The notes below the pieces were generated by a model. That model was not told the DNA's origin. It was given only the letters and a program-made list of their open reading frames with translations, and did no database searches. From Vogesella indigofera (GTDB taxonomy: Bacteria > Pseudomonadota > Gammaproteobacteria > Burkholderiales > Chromobacteriaceae), in contig NZ_RBID01000011.1 in assembly GCF_003633895.1 (NCBI RefSeq), positions 248,001 to 312,000 on the forward strand: a stretch of DNA of 64,000 nt. Direction: 5' to 3'. Positions 54,862 to 63,412 of the stretch are shown here, in pieces. The stretch's first letter is position 1; each line of letters starts with the position of its first letter. A program made the position numbers and the translations under genes.

Positions 54862-56079
54862 ATGACAGCCAATCGCCCCCTGATGTTCTTGTTGCTTGCC
54901 GCCGGTACCGTGGTCACCCTCAGCATGGGTATCCGCCACGGCTTCGGTTTTTTCCTGCCACCGATGACACAATCGTTCGGCTGGACGCGTGAAACCTTTG
55001 CCTTTGCACTGGGTTTGCAGAACCTGGTGTGGGGGCTGGCGCAGCCGTTTTCCGGCGCGCTGGCCGACCGGCACGGTCCCGGGCGCGTGCTGCTGGCCGG
55101 TGGCGTGCTGTACGCCGCCGGGCTGGGGCTGATGACGCTGTCCAGTAGCGGCGTGCTGCTTTCCGGTTCCGCCGGCCTGCTGATCGGCCTTGCCCTGTCG
55201 TGCACCACCTATAGCGTGGTGTTCTCGGTGATCGTGCGGGCGGTGGCGCCGGAATTCCGCTCCCGCGCCATGGGGCTGACGGCGGCGGCCGGCTCTTTTG
55301 GGCAGTTCATCATGGTGCCGGTCGAGCGCGGCCTGATCGACGGCCTGGGCTGGATGCCGGCGCTGTTGGTGCTGGCGGTCACCGCCGCCTTGCTGCTGCC
55401 GCTGGCGGCGCCGCTGGAAAAGGCCTACCGCCAGGCGCCGGCGCTGCCGGTCTTGCAGGGCAGCATGCTGCGCGGCATGAGCGACACCTTTGCCATGGCC
55501 TGGCAGCAGCGCTCGTTCCGCCTGCTGATGGTCGGCTATTTTGTCTGCGGCTTCCAGGTGGTGTTTGTCGGCGTGCACCTGCCGGCCTATCTGCGCGATC
55601 ACGGCCTGTCCGGCGAGGTGGCCAGTCTGGCGCTGGCGCTGATCGGCTTGTTCAACATCGCCGGCACCTACGTCGCCGGCCACCTCGGCAGCAGCCGGCC
55701 GAAGCCGATGCTGCTGGCCGGGATCTACTTCCTGCGCAGCATCGTGGTCACCATCTTCATTCTGGCACCGCTGACGCCGTGGTCGGTGGCGCTGTTTGCC
55801 GCGGCGATGGGCTTCTTGTGGCTGTCGACGGTGCCGCTGACCAATGGCGTGCTGGTCAGCCTGTTTGGCGTGCGCCACCTGGGCATGCTGTCGGGTGCGG
55901 TCTTTTTCTCGCACCAGGTCGGCAGCTTCCTCGGGGTGTGGCTGGGCGGGCGGCTGTACGATCGTACCGGCAGCTACGACGTGGTGTGGTGGCTGACGGT
56001 GTTGCTGGGGTTGCTGGCCACTGCGGCCAACCTGCCGGTGCGCGAGCAGCCGGTGCCGGCGGTGGCGGCGCAGTCATGA
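54862..56079 (+). CDS. Major facilitator superfamily transporter
   Basis: A 405-residue protein with about 12 membrane helices. It starts MFLLLAAGTVVTLSMGIRHGFGFFLPPMTQSFGWTRETF, the pattern of monocarboxylate/oxalate-type MFS proteins, and has the loop motif GALADRHGPGRVLL. ATG 54862 with GGAG upstream is chosen. The stop overlaps a 37-codon ORF (ATGA), which is followed by an O-methyltransferase gene. Substrate unknown. Confidence 0.88.
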   Translation: MTANRPLMFLLLAAGTVVTLSMGIRHGFGFFLPPMTQSFGWTRETFAFALGLQNLVWGLAQPFSGALADRHGPGRVLLAGGVLYAAGLGLMTLSSSGVLLSGSAGLLIGLALSCTTYSVVFSVIVRAVAPEFRSRAMGLTAAAGSFGQFIMVPVERGLIDGLGWMPALLVLAVTAALLLPLAAPLEKAYRQAPALPVLQGSMLRGMSDTFAMAWQQRSFRLLMVGYFVCGFQVVFVGVHLPAYLRDHGLSGEVASLALALIGLFNIAGTYVAGHLGSSRPKPMLLAGIYFLRSIVVTIFILAPLTPWSVALFAAAMGFLWLSTVPLTNGVLVSLFGVRHLGMLSGAVFFSHQVGSFLGVWLGGRLYDRTGSYDVVWWLTVLLGLLATAANLPVREQPVPAVAAQS

Positions 56080-56189
56080 ACTGGCTGGCGGCAGCGTGCG
56101 GCGTGCTGGTGCTGGCGGCGGGACTGTGGGCGTATCTGCGCCCGGATTTCGTGGTCGATGCGGCAAACCTGATTGCCGCCTGTTTCTGA
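56076..56189 (+). CDS. Small single-span membrane protein (37 aa)
   Basis: The ATG overlaps the MFS stop by 4 bp. The product has one hydrophobic helix (NWLAAACGVLVLAAGLWAYL) and a short tail ending in Cys-Phe. Tight coupling and the membrane span suggest a small partner of the transporter, but no homologue is known to me. It ends 10 bp before the methyltransferase start. Confidence 0.55.
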   Translation: MNWLAAACGVLVLAAGLWAYLRPDFVVDAANLIAACF

Positions 56190-56199
56190 AGGGGATGAC

Positions 56200-56790
56200 A
56201 TGTTGACTGGGGAGCGGCTGGCACGGCTGCAGCAATTGTGGGAAGACAACGAGGCACACGACCGCCATGCGGCCGCCCGTGCCGAGAAGCGGCTGACCAT
56301 TACGCCGCAGACCGGGCGTTTCCTGTACCAGCTGTCACGCACCCGCCGGGCACGTATCACGCTCGAAATCGGCACCTCCAGCGGCTATTCCACGCTGTGG
56401 CTGGCACTGGCGGCGCAGGCGCACAAGGGGCAGGTGGTGTCGGTGGATCATTCCGCGCACAAGATCGCACTGGCGCACGCCAACCTGCAGGCGTTCGCGC
56501 TGGAGCCGGTGGTAACGCTGCACGCCGACGACGCGTTCGCGGTGCTAGCCAATACCGCCGACGAATCGGTCGATCTGCTGTTTCTCGACGCCGACCGGCA
56601 GCGTTATCCCGGCTACTGGCCGGAGATCACGCGCATCCTGGCGCCCGGTGCCTTGCTGGTGATGGACAACGCCTTGTCCCATGTCGAAGAATGTGCGCCT
56701 TTTGTACAAGCAGTGCTTGCTACGCGTGGCTATCTCGCGGAAACTTACCCCATCGGAAAAGGCCAGTTTGTCATACTGAAAGACTTGTAA
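56200..56790 (+). CDS. SAM-dependent O-methyltransferase (family 3 type)
   Basis: A 196-residue methyltransferase with the SAM motif LEIGTSSGYSTLWLALA (about 55-71), VVSVDHSAHKIALAHANL, and LLFLDADRQRYPGYW with the metal-binding Asp of the catechol-O-methyltransferase-like group. AAGGGG precedes ATG 56200. It lies between the MFS/small protein and pheA and may belong to the same transcript. Acceptor unknown. Confidence 0.85.
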   Translation: MLTGERLARLQQLWEDNEAHDRHAAARAEKRLTITPQTGRFLYQLSRTRRARITLEIGTSSGYSTLWLALAAQAHKGQVVSVDHSAHKIALAHANLQAFALEPVVTLHADDAFAVLANTADESVDLLFLDADRQRYPGYWPEITRILAPGALLVMDNALSHVEECAPFVQAVLATRGYLAETYPIGKGQFVILKDL

Positions 56791-56793
56791 ATC

Positions 56794-57867
56794 GTGTCGG
56801 AACAACAGCTCAAGCAACACCGCGATGCCATCGACCGCATCGACATCGAGATTCTCCATCTTCTCAACCAGCGCGCCCAGCACGCCCGTGAAATCGGCGA
56901 GATCAAGGGTGGCGGCATCATCTACCGACCGGAGCGCGAGGCGCAGGTGCTGCGCCGCATCAAGGAGCAGAACCCCGGGCCACTGCCCGGTGAATCCGTG
57001 GCACGGCTGTTCCGCGAAATCATGTCGGAATGCCTGGCGCTGGAAAAGCCGCTGTCCATTGCCTACCTCGGCCCGGAGGGCACCTTCAGCCAGCTGGCGA
57101 CGCTGAAGCACTTCGGTCATGCCGCACGCACCGTCGCCTGTTCCTCCATCGACGAAGCCTTCCGGCTGGTGGAAGCGCGGGCGCTGGATTATGTGGTGGC
57201 ACCGGTGGAAAACTCCACCGAGGGCGCGGTTGGCCGCACGCTGGACCTGATGGTCAGCACGCCGCTGAAAGTGTGCGGCGAAGTGGTGCTGCGCATCCAT
57301 CATCACCTGCTGCGCAATAGTGCCGGCACCGACGGCATTCGCCGCGTCTATGCCCATGCCCAGGCGCTGGCACAGTGCCACGAGTGGCTGAACAAGAACC
57401 TGCCGGCCGATGTCGAGCGGGTGTCGGTGGCCAGCAATGCCGAGGCGGCAAGGTTGGCCGCAGAGGACGGCAGCTGCGCCGCGATTGCCGGCCAGGCGGC
57501 GGCGGAGCGCTTCAACCTGCTGAAGCTGGCGGAAAACATCGAGGACGAGCCGAACAACACCACCCGCTTCCTGGTGCTGGGGCATCAGGATGTCGGCCAG
57601 ACCGGCCAGGACAAGACCTCGCTGATCGTGTCGGCGCCGAACCGTCCGGGTGCGGTGCACTACCTGTTGGCGCCGATTGCCGACAACGGCGTATCGATGA
57701 CCAAGTTCGAATCGCGGCCATCGCGTGCCGGGCTGTGGGACTACGTGTTCTTCATCGATGTCGAAGGCCACCACGACGACCCGAATGTCGCCAAGGCGCT
57801 GCAGGGGCTGATGGAGCGTACCTCTTTCGTGAAGGTGCTCGGCGCCTACCCGCAAGCCGTTCTCTGA
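56794..57867 (+). CDS. pheA: Bifunctional chorismate mutase / prephenate dehydratase
   Basis: Makes phenylpyruvate from chorismate for phenylalanine. The 357 residues include an N-terminal AroQ chorismate mutase (1-85: HRDAIDRIDIEILHLLNQRAQHA), prephenate dehydratase (AYLGPEGTFSQLA, VVAPVENSTEGAV, NNTTRFLVLG), and a C-terminal ACT domain with the Phe-binding FESRPSR motif. Start is GTG 56794, three bases after the methyltransferase stop. A dispersed motif copy (57449-57462) is read as ARLAA. Confidence 0.97.
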   Translation: MSEQQLKQHRDAIDRIDIEILHLLNQRAQHAREIGEIKGGGIIYRPEREAQVLRRIKEQNPGPLPGESVARLFREIMSECLALEKPLSIAYLGPEGTFSQLATLKHFGHAARTVACSSIDEAFRLVEARALDYVVAPVENSTEGAVGRTLDLMVSTPLKVCGEVVLRIHHHLLRNSAGTDGIRRVYAHAQALAQCHEWLNKNLPADVERVSVASNAEAARLAAEDGSCAAIAGQAAAERFNLLKLAENIEDEPNNTTRFLVLGHQDVGQTGQDKTSLIVSAPNRPGAVHYLLAPIADNGVSMTKFESRPSRAGLWDYVFFIDVEGHHDDPNVAKALQGLMERTSFVKVLGAYPQAVL

Positions 57868-57914
57868 AATATTGCCAGGCCGGCATCGCGCCGGCCGTTG
57901 ATGGATGACCTCTC

Positions 57915-58502
57915 ATGACTATCCAGTCTATTTGCCTGTTTTGTGGTTCCAACAAGGGGACGCGCGCCGCTTACGAGCAGGCGGCGTGCGAGCTGGGCCG
58001 GACGCTGGCGCAGCGTGACATCGCCCTGGTGTACGGCGGCGGCAATGTCGGCCTGATGGGTGTCGCCGCAGATGCGGCGCTGGCGGCCGGCGGCCGCGTG
58101 ATCGGCGTGATCCCGGGCTTTTTGCGCGAGAAAGAACTGGCGCACCAGGGCCTGTCCGAGCTGCATGTCACGCAAACCATGCACGAGCGCAAGGCGCTGA
58201 TGGAAGACCTGTCCGGCGGCTTTGTCGCCTTGCCCGGCGGCTTCGGCACCTACGACGAACTGTTCGAGATGCTGACCTGGGGCCAGCTGTCGGTGCACAG
58301 CAAGCCGATCGGGCTGCTGAATGTCGACGGCTTCTTCGACCCCCTGCTGGCAATGATCCGCCACGGCGTGGCCGAGGGCTTTGTCGCGGAAGGCAATCTG
58401 CAGCTGTTCGTGGTGGCGGCAACCATCGACGAGCTGCTGGCCAAGATGAACGCCTACCGGCCGGCACCGGTCAACAAGTGGTTGTCGCACGACCGCATCT
58501 GA
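57915..58502 (+). CDS. LOG-family (TIGR00730) nucleotide phosphoribohydrolase
   Basis: A 195-residue protein with a Rossmann fold: ICLFCGSNKGTRAAY, VYGGGNVGLMG and the signature PGGFGTYDELFEMLTW. LOG proteins cleave N6-modified or plain AMP to base and ribose-5-phosphate; bacterial members also act in nucleotide salvage. It sits between pheA and the DAHP synthase gene with short gaps, so it may be cotranscribed. Confidence 0.9.
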   Translation: MTIQSICLFCGSNKGTRAAYEQAACELGRTLAQRDIALVYGGGNVGLMGVAADAALAAGGRVIGVIPGFLREKELAHQGLSELHVTQTMHERKALMEDLSGGFVALPGGFGTYDELFEMLTWGQLSVHSKPIGLLNVDGFFDPLLAMIRHGVAEGFVAEGNLQLFVVAATIDELLAKMNAYRPAPVNKWLSHDRI

Positions 58503-58551
58503 GTTTGTCGCCGGCCTCGCCGGCTTTTCTGTTTATACGGGGACGGTTTTC

Positions 58552-59571
58552 ATGATTATCGTGATGTCGCCAGCCGCCAGTGCGCAAAGCATTGAAGACG
58601 TGATCGGCAAGATCCGTGCGGCGGGCTTGAGCGAGCACGTCTCGCGCGGCACCGAGCGCACCATTATCGGTGCCGTCGGCGACGAGCGCTCGCTGCAGCC
58701 GAGCATGTTCGAGATGATGCCGGGCGTGGAGCGGGCGCTGCGGGTGCTGAAGGACTACCGCATCGTGTCGCGCGAAGTGCAGCCGGACAATACGGTGGTG
58801 CACGTGCGCGGGCTGGCCATCGGCGGTGCCGCGGTGCAGGTGATCGCCGGGCCGTGCGCGGTGGAAACCGCACCCCAGATGCAGCAGGCGGCCAGGCTGG
58901 TGCGCGAGGGCGGCGCCCGCTTGCTGCGCGCTGGCGCCTTCAAGCCGCGCACCAGTCCGTACAGCTTCCAGGGGCTGGGCGTGGTCGGGCTGGACTATCT
59001 GCAGGAGGCGGCGCGGCAGCAGGGGCTGCCGGTGGTGTCGGAGCTGATGGACATCCGCCTGCTGGATACCTTCCTCGAGTACGACATCGACGTGATCGAG
59101 ATCGGTGCACGCAATATGCAGAACACCGACCTGCTGAAAGAGGTTGGCCGCATCAACAAGCCGGTGATCCTCAAGCGCGGCCTGTCGGCGACGGTCAGCG
59201 AGTGGCTGATGGCCGCCGAGTACATTGCCATCGGTGGCAACCACAACATCATCTTTTGCGAGCGCGGGGTGCGCAGCTTTGACCCGGCCGCGCGCAACAC
59301 GCTGGACGTGACCGCGATTCCGCTGCTGAAGCGCGAGACGCACCTGCCGGTGATCGTCGACCCCAGTCACGCCGGTGGCAAGGCGTGGCTGGTACCGGCG
59401 CTGTCGTGCGCGGCGCTGGCGGCGGGGGCCGACGGCCTGATGCTGGAGGTGCATCCCGATCCGGCGCAGGCGTGGTGTGATGGTGATCAGGCGCTGGATG
59501 GTGCGGCGTTTGGCAGTCTGATGGCGCAACTGCGCCCGTTGGCCCAGGTGCTGGGCCGCAGCTTGGCATAA
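58552..59571 (+). CDS. aroF: 3-deoxy-7-phosphoheptulonate synthase, type I-beta
   Basis: First step of the shikimate pathway (PEP plus erythrose-4-phosphate). At 339 residues it has an N-terminal ferredoxin-like regulatory domain (about 1-75) followed by the beta/alpha barrel: VIAGPCAVE, RAGAFKPRTSPYSFQGLG, EIGARNMQNTDLLKEVG, KRGLSATVSEWLMAAEYI, FCERGVRSF, DPSHAGGK and EVHPDP. This is the Thermotoga/Bacillus-like subtype, distinct from AroG/F/H of enterobacteria. Proximity to pheA fits joint aromatic supply. The symbol is used generically. Confidence 0.92.
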   Translation: MIIVMSPAASAQSIEDVIGKIRAAGLSEHVSRGTERTIIGAVGDERSLQPSMFEMMPGVERALRVLKDYRIVSREVQPDNTVVHVRGLAIGGAAVQVIAGPCAVETAPQMQQAARLVREGGARLLRAGAFKPRTSPYSFQGLGVVGLDYLQEAARQQGLPVVSELMDIRLLDTFLEYDIDVIEIGARNMQNTDLLKEVGRINKPVILKRGLSATVSEWLMAAEYIAIGGNHNIIFCERGVRSFDPAARNTLDVTAIPLLKRETHLPVIVDPSHAGGKAWLVPALSCAALAAGADGLMLEVHPDPAQAWCDGDQALDGAAFGSLMAQLRPLAQVLGRSLA

Positions 59572-59581
59572 GGGGAGCGTG

Positions 59582-60043
59582 ATGAGTGACCAGGAGCAGG
59601 AAATCGTAAGGCTGACCCAGATCGACAACTACCGCTTCGACAATCGTTTTGAAGGCGGGGACTATCAGTTGCTGACCGACGAGCCGGCGCCGCTTGGCGA
59701 CAATAGCGGGCCGTCACCGTCGCAGCTGCTGGTGGCCGCCGCGGCCAACTGTCTGTGCGCCAGCCTGTTGTTCTCGTCGCGCAAATTCCACCTCGATGTC
59801 GCGCCGCTATCGTGCGAGGCGGTGGCCACCATCGGTCGCAACGAACGCAAGCGACTGCGGGTGACGCGCATCGATGTCACGTTGCAGTGTGGCAAGCCGG
59901 TGCAGGGTCAGCCCAATCTGGAACGGCTGCTGAGCAGCTTCGAGGATTTTTGCACCGTGTCGCAGAGCATCGGCCAGAGCATCACCATTGCGCTGACGGT
60001 GCTGGATCAGGATGGCACGGTACTGAAGTCGCCCGCCGCCTGA
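59582..60043 (+). CDS. OsmC-family protein
   Basis: A 153-residue protein with SPSQLLVAAAANCLCASLLFSSRK (about 47-70), containing the first redox Cys of OsmC/Ohr proteins, and a late Cys in FEDFCTVSQSI (about 124). Two-cysteine peroxidase activity toward organic peroxides is plausible. The start is ATG 59582, with AAGGGGAG upstream. It ends the gene run with a terminator. Confidence 0.85.
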   Translation: MSDQEQEIVRLTQIDNYRFDNRFEGGDYQLLTDEPAPLGDNSGPSPSQLLVAAAANCLCASLLFSSRKFHLDVAPLSCEAVATIGRNERKRLRVTRIDVTLQCGKPVQGQPNLERLLSSFEDFCTVSQSIGQSITIALTVLDQDGTVLKSPAA

Positions 60044-60064
60044 GCTGCCTGAGCGCGGCACCAA

Positions 60065-60098
60065 CAAAAAACCGGATGGGGTGACCATCCGGTTTTTT
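60065..60098. terminator. Bidirectional terminator between osmC-type and membrane-protein genes
   Basis: AAAAAACCGGATGG pairs with CCATCCGGTTTTTT around GGTGA; suits both convergent genes. Confidence 0.92.
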
Positions 60099-60102
60099 GC
60101 GT

Positions 60103-60666
60103 TTACAGGTAGCGCAAGAACAGCGGCACCAGGATCTCGGCGATCCAGCCCAGCAGCAGCGGTGGTACCAGCAGCGCGAACAGGATGCCCCACCATGGCG
60201 TGCGCTGTTGCGGTCGGCTGATGGCGAGCAGGGTGCGGTACAGCGCGTAGCCGGTAAGGGCAACAAATGGCGGCAGTGTGGCCAGCGCCTGCAGCGGGCG
60301 TCCGGCCAGTAGCGGGTTGAGCAGCAGCATGCCGGCCAGCAGGCAGGCCTGGCTGAGGAAGTAGCTGCCCATCTTCAGCGACAGTCCTCGCAGCAGCACG
60401 CCGGAGCGGCGGTATTCGCCGCAGCCGAGCAGCGCCAGTGCGCCGGCCAGCCCCAGCCACAGGTAGGCATAGAACAGTGGCAGCCACACCGGCACCAGCG
60501 CCAGCGACGGCAGGTACAGGCGAAAGAAGACGGCGCTGACGACATAGGCGGACACCACGGCCAGTACGGCGGTCACGCTGTCGCTGGCGATCAGCCGCCA
60601 CAGTGCGTGCAGCAGATATAGCAGCAGTGGCGACAGCAGGATCAGGCTGGAGAGGGAGGGCGTCAT
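60103..60666 (-). CDS. Polytopic membrane protein of unknown function
   Basis: A 187-residue, very hydrophobic protein with about five to six predicted membrane helices and little polar loop. ATG 60666 overlaps the DUF484 stop (ATGA). No family is recognised. In enterobacteria the gene after dapF-DUF484 is xerC; here this protein takes that place, so it may be part of an envelope or cell-wall-linked unit with dapF. Confidence 0.65.
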   Translation of the reverse strand: MTPSLSSLILLSPLLLYLLHALWRLIASDSVTAVLAVVSAYVVSAVFFRLYLPSLALVPVWLPLFYAYLWLGLAGALALLGCGEYRRSGVLLRGLSLKMGSYFLSQACLLAGMLLLNPLLAGRPLQALATLPPFVALTGYALYRTLLAISRPQQRTPWWGILFALLVPPLLLGWIAEILVPLFLRYL

Positions 60667-61301
60667 GCCGCGGCCAGTGCCCGTTGCAGCGCCACGGCGA
60701 TCAGCTCGCCCATCTGCGCCAGGTAGTGGGTCTGCATGTCCTGCGAGAAGCGTTGACTGTCCTCGCTGCCCAGTACCAGCAGGCCGAAGGCCTCGCCCTG
60801 CTGGCGCAGCGCGATGGTGGCGAACGATTGCAGTACCGGCTGGCTCGGGAACCAGCTCAGGATTTCGTCGTTGACGTAAGGGCCGCAGTACGGTGCGCAC
60901 AGGTTGCCGGCCAGCAGGCGGATGTCCTGCTTGGCGTTGTAGAACGGGCTGGGGTTGGCCGCATCGTGCCACAGTCGCAGTGCCACGCGCTGCAGGCCGA
61001 ACTGCTTGTCGAAGGTGCGCACGATGGCGTCAACGGCCTGTTCCAGGGTGTCGGCCTGCATCAGCGCCAGGCTCAGCTGGTGGCAGCGCGACAGGATCAG
61101 GTCGTTCTGCTCGCCATGCCTTACCAGCTGCACCAGCCGCGCTTCCAGCTGGCGGTTCTGGTCTTTCATTTCCAGCAGCTGGCGCTCGGCGAAGGACACC
61201 ACCACGCGGTCGTGGCTGCTTTTCAGGCCGAAGCGCGGCGCGTGCTGGTTGAGGAAGTCCGGATGGGCATCAAGAAAGGCAAGAACATCATCATTTTGCA
61301 C
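60663..61301 (-). CDS. DUF484 (YigA-type) GAF-like protein
   Basis: A 212-residue protein. The DUF484 opening DVLAFLDAHPDFLNQHAPRFG is followed by a coiled-coil (VSFAERQLLEMKDQNRQLEARL) and a GAF-like C-terminal domain with FGLLVLGSEDSQRFSQDM. Function unknown. It follows dapF by 20 bp, the conserved dapF-yigA order. It overlaps the membrane-protein gene by 4 bp. Confidence 0.9.
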   Translation of the reverse strand: MQNDDVLAFLDAHPDFLNQHAPRFGLKSSHDRVVVSFAERQLLEMKDQNRQLEARLVQLVRHGEQNDLILSRCHQLSLALMQADTLEQAVDAIVRTFDKQFGLQRVALRLWHDAANPSPFYNAKQDIRLLAGNLCAPYCGPYVNDEILSWFPSQPVLQSFATIALRQQGEAFGLLVLGSEDSQRFSQDMQTHYLAQMGELIAVALQRALAAA

Positions 61302-61321
61302 GCTGCGACTCCGCTGTCAGG

Positions 61322-62152
61322 TCAGATTTCAATTTCACCGGTAAATACGGTCACCGCCGGGCCGGTCATCTTCACCGGATGGCCGGGGCCGCCCCATTCG
61401 ATATTCAGGTCGCCGCCACGGGTATGTACCAGCACGCGGCTGTCGAGCTGGCCGCGCTGGATGCCGGCCACCACCGCGGCACAGGCGCCGGTGCCGCAGG
61501 CCAGGGTTTCGCCCGCCCCGCGCTCGTAGACGCGCAGGCGGATTTCGCCGCGGTTCACGATCTGCATGAAGCCGGCGTTGACCTTTTCCGGGAAGCGCGG
61601 ATGCGACTCCACCAGCGGGCCCTGCTGTGCCACCGGGGCGCTGTCCACGTTATTGACGACACAAACCGCGTGCGGGTTCCCCATCGACACCACGGTAACG
61701 TCGATCGAGTCGTCACCAATGGCCAGCGGGTGGGTGATGGCATCGCCGTCGGCAATGAACGGCACCTCCAGCGACTTCAGACGCGGTACGCCCATGTCCA
61801 CCGTGATCAGGCCGTTGCCGTGGTATTCCGGCACGATCACGCCCTTGGCGGTTTCGACGCGGATGGCGCGCTTGTTGGTCAGCTTTTGCTCGGTGACGAA
61901 CTTCACGAAACAGCGGGCGCCATTGCCGCACTGTTCCACTTCGCTGCCGTCGTTGTTGAAGATGCGGTAGCGGAAGTCGTTTTCGCCGGCGTGCGGGGCT
62001 TCCACCAGCAGCAGCTGGTCGAAGCCGATGCCGAGGTGACGGTCGCCAAGCTGGCGCAGGCGCTCCGGCGTCAGGCCTACTGTCTGGCGGATACCATCCA
62101 CCACCACAAAGTCGTTGCCGAGGCCGTGCATTTTGCTGAACTTGAGTTTCAT
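61322..62152 (-). CDS. dapF: Diaminopimelate epimerase
   Basis: Converts LL- to meso-diaminopimelate for lysine and peptidoglycan. The 276 residues begin [20 protein letters not shown]. The two catalytic cysteines are in [10 protein letters not shown] (about 73) and ACGTGACAA (about 219). ATG 62152 is chosen since the conserved block starts there. It heads the dapF-DUF484-membrane protein operon and is divergent from tetR. Confidence 0.97.
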   Translation of the reverse strand: MKLKFSKMHGLGNDFVVVDGIRQTVGLTPERLRQLGDRHLGIGFDQLLLVEAPHAGENDFRYRIFNNDGSEVEQCGNGARCFVKFVTEQKLTNKRAIRVETAKGVIVPEYHGNGLITVDMGVPRLKSLEVPFIADGDAITHPLAIGDDSIDVTVVSMGNPHAVCVVNNVDSAPVAQQGPLVESHPRFPEKVNAGFMQIVNRGEIRLRVYERGAGETLACGTGACAAVVAGIQRGQLDSRVLVHTRGGDLNIEWGGPGHPVKMTGPAVTVFTGEIEI

Positions 62153-62239
62153 GGGAGGTACGCGTGTGAGGTACGGCAAAGTAAAAGGCCATCATAACCG
62201 AATAATTTGGCGGCAAACAGCATCGAGACATGGCGTGCA

Positions 62240-62268
62240 TTGACACCTTACTGACCAGTAAGTAGAGT
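62240..62268 (+). promoter_or_regulatory. tetR promoter with embedded operator
   Basis: TTGACA (62240-62245), 17-bp spacer, TAGAGT (62263-62268). The palindrome TTACTGACCAGTAA (62248-62261) fills the spacer, so the TetR protein likely represses itself and the genes after it. Confidence 0.65.
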
Positions 62269-62274
62269 CGCGGA

Positions 62275-62853
62275 ATGAAGCCTGAAACCGACGCCCGTAT
62301 TACCGATACGCGCAAAAAAATCCTCGACCTGGCGGAAGCACTGATGCTCTCGCGCGGGTTCAATGCCTTCAGCTACCAGCACATCAGTGCCGAGCTGGGG
62401 GTGCGCAATGCCGCCATCCACTATCACTTCCCGAAAAAGAGCGATCTGGGCGTGGCGCTGATCGAGCGCTACTGCCGCCGCTTCGAGCGCTTCACCCAGG
62501 CACAGGCCGAACTGTCGCCGGGCGAGCAGCTGGAAAAGTATTTCGAGCTGGCCGACCGCTATTTCGGGCAGCAGCAGATCTGCCCGAGCGGCATCCTGTC
62601 GGCCGAGCTGCAGACCCTGCCCGACGACATGCGGCTGCAGACGCAGGCCTTTGTCGCGCTGATGCGCGGCTGGGCGGCGGACATCGTGCGCCGTGGCCGC
62701 GACGCTGGGGTGATGCACTATCCCGGCACCGCCGAGGGCATGGGCGACGTGGTCTTTGCCGCGATGCAGGGCGCGCTGCAGCTGGCGCGTTTCGACCAGC
62801 AGGCGCTGCAAGCGGTCAAGCTGCAGATACGGCTGCTGCTGGGCTGCCAGTAG
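62275..62853 (+). CDS. TetR-family transcriptional repressor
   Basis: A 192-residue regulator. The N-terminal DNA-binding domain (residues 9-55) contains TRKKILDLAEALMLSRGFNAFSYQHISAELGVRNAAIHYHFPKKSDLGVALIERY, the standard TetR helix-turn-helix; the remainder is a helical ligand domain. It starts an operon with DUF4442 and crotonase genes, so an acyl-CoA or fatty-acid signal is likely. Its operator is seen in the promoter just upstream. Confidence 0.92.
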   Translation: MKPETDARITDTRKKILDLAEALMLSRGFNAFSYQHISAELGVRNAAIHYHFPKKSDLGVALIERYCRRFERFTQAQAELSPGEQLEKYFELADRYFGQQQICPSGILSAELQTLPDDMRLQTQAFVALMRGWAADIVRRGRDAGVMHYPGTAEGMGDVVFAAMQGALQLARFDQQALQAVKLQIRLLLGCQ

Positions 62854-62904
62854 TCATTCAGATAACAAGCAAATAACAACACGACAACACGAGAAGAGGG
62901 TTTG

Positions 62905-63402
62905 ATGGAACAACAAAAAAACAGCATGTGCCGCATGGTGGACAAGACCGCGGCGCTGCCGGGCGGGCTGCGCTCCTGGGCGATCACCAAGCTATTCGGC
63001 AACTTCGTCCCGTTCCTCGGGACCGCCGGCCTGCGTTTCGACGAGGTCAGCCGCGAGCGCATGGTGGTCAGCATCCGTAACCGCAAGAAGGTGCAGAACC
63101 ACATCAAGGGCCTGCATGCGGCGGCGATGGCGCTGCTGGCGGAAACGGCGACCGGTTTCGTGGTCGGCATGAACGTGCCGGACGACAAGCTGATGCTGCT
63201 GAAATCGATGAAGGTCGAGTATCTGAAGCGGGCACAGGGCGACATGAAGGCAGTCGCGACGCTGGACCGTACCCAGGTTGGCCGCATGGCAACGGAAGAA
63301 AAAGGTGACGTGCTGGTGGACGTGGTGGTGACCGACGAGTCCGGCGAATCCCCGATCCGCTGCGAGATGGTGTGGGCGTGGGTGCCCAAGAAACGCAATT
63401 GA
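62905..63402 (+). CDS. DUF4442 hotdog-fold protein
   Basis: A 165-residue protein resembling DUF4442 (hotdog thioesterase-like): FVPFLGTAGLRFDEVSRERMVVSIRNRKKVQNHIKGLHAAAMALLAETATG, with NH...HAAA at the usual active loop. ATG 62905 with GAAGAGGG upstream is favoured over TTG three bases earlier. The gene lies between tetR and a crotonase; likely acyl-CoA handling. Confidence 0.78.
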   Translation: MEQQKNSMCRMVDKTAALPGGLRSWAITKLFGNFVPFLGTAGLRFDEVSRERMVVSIRNRKKVQNHIKGLHAAAMALLAETATGFVVGMNVPDDKLMLLKSMKVEYLKRAQGDMKAVATLDRTQVGRMATEEKGDVLVDVVVTDESGESPIRCEMVWAWVPKKRN

Positions 63403-63412
63403 GGGCGACACG

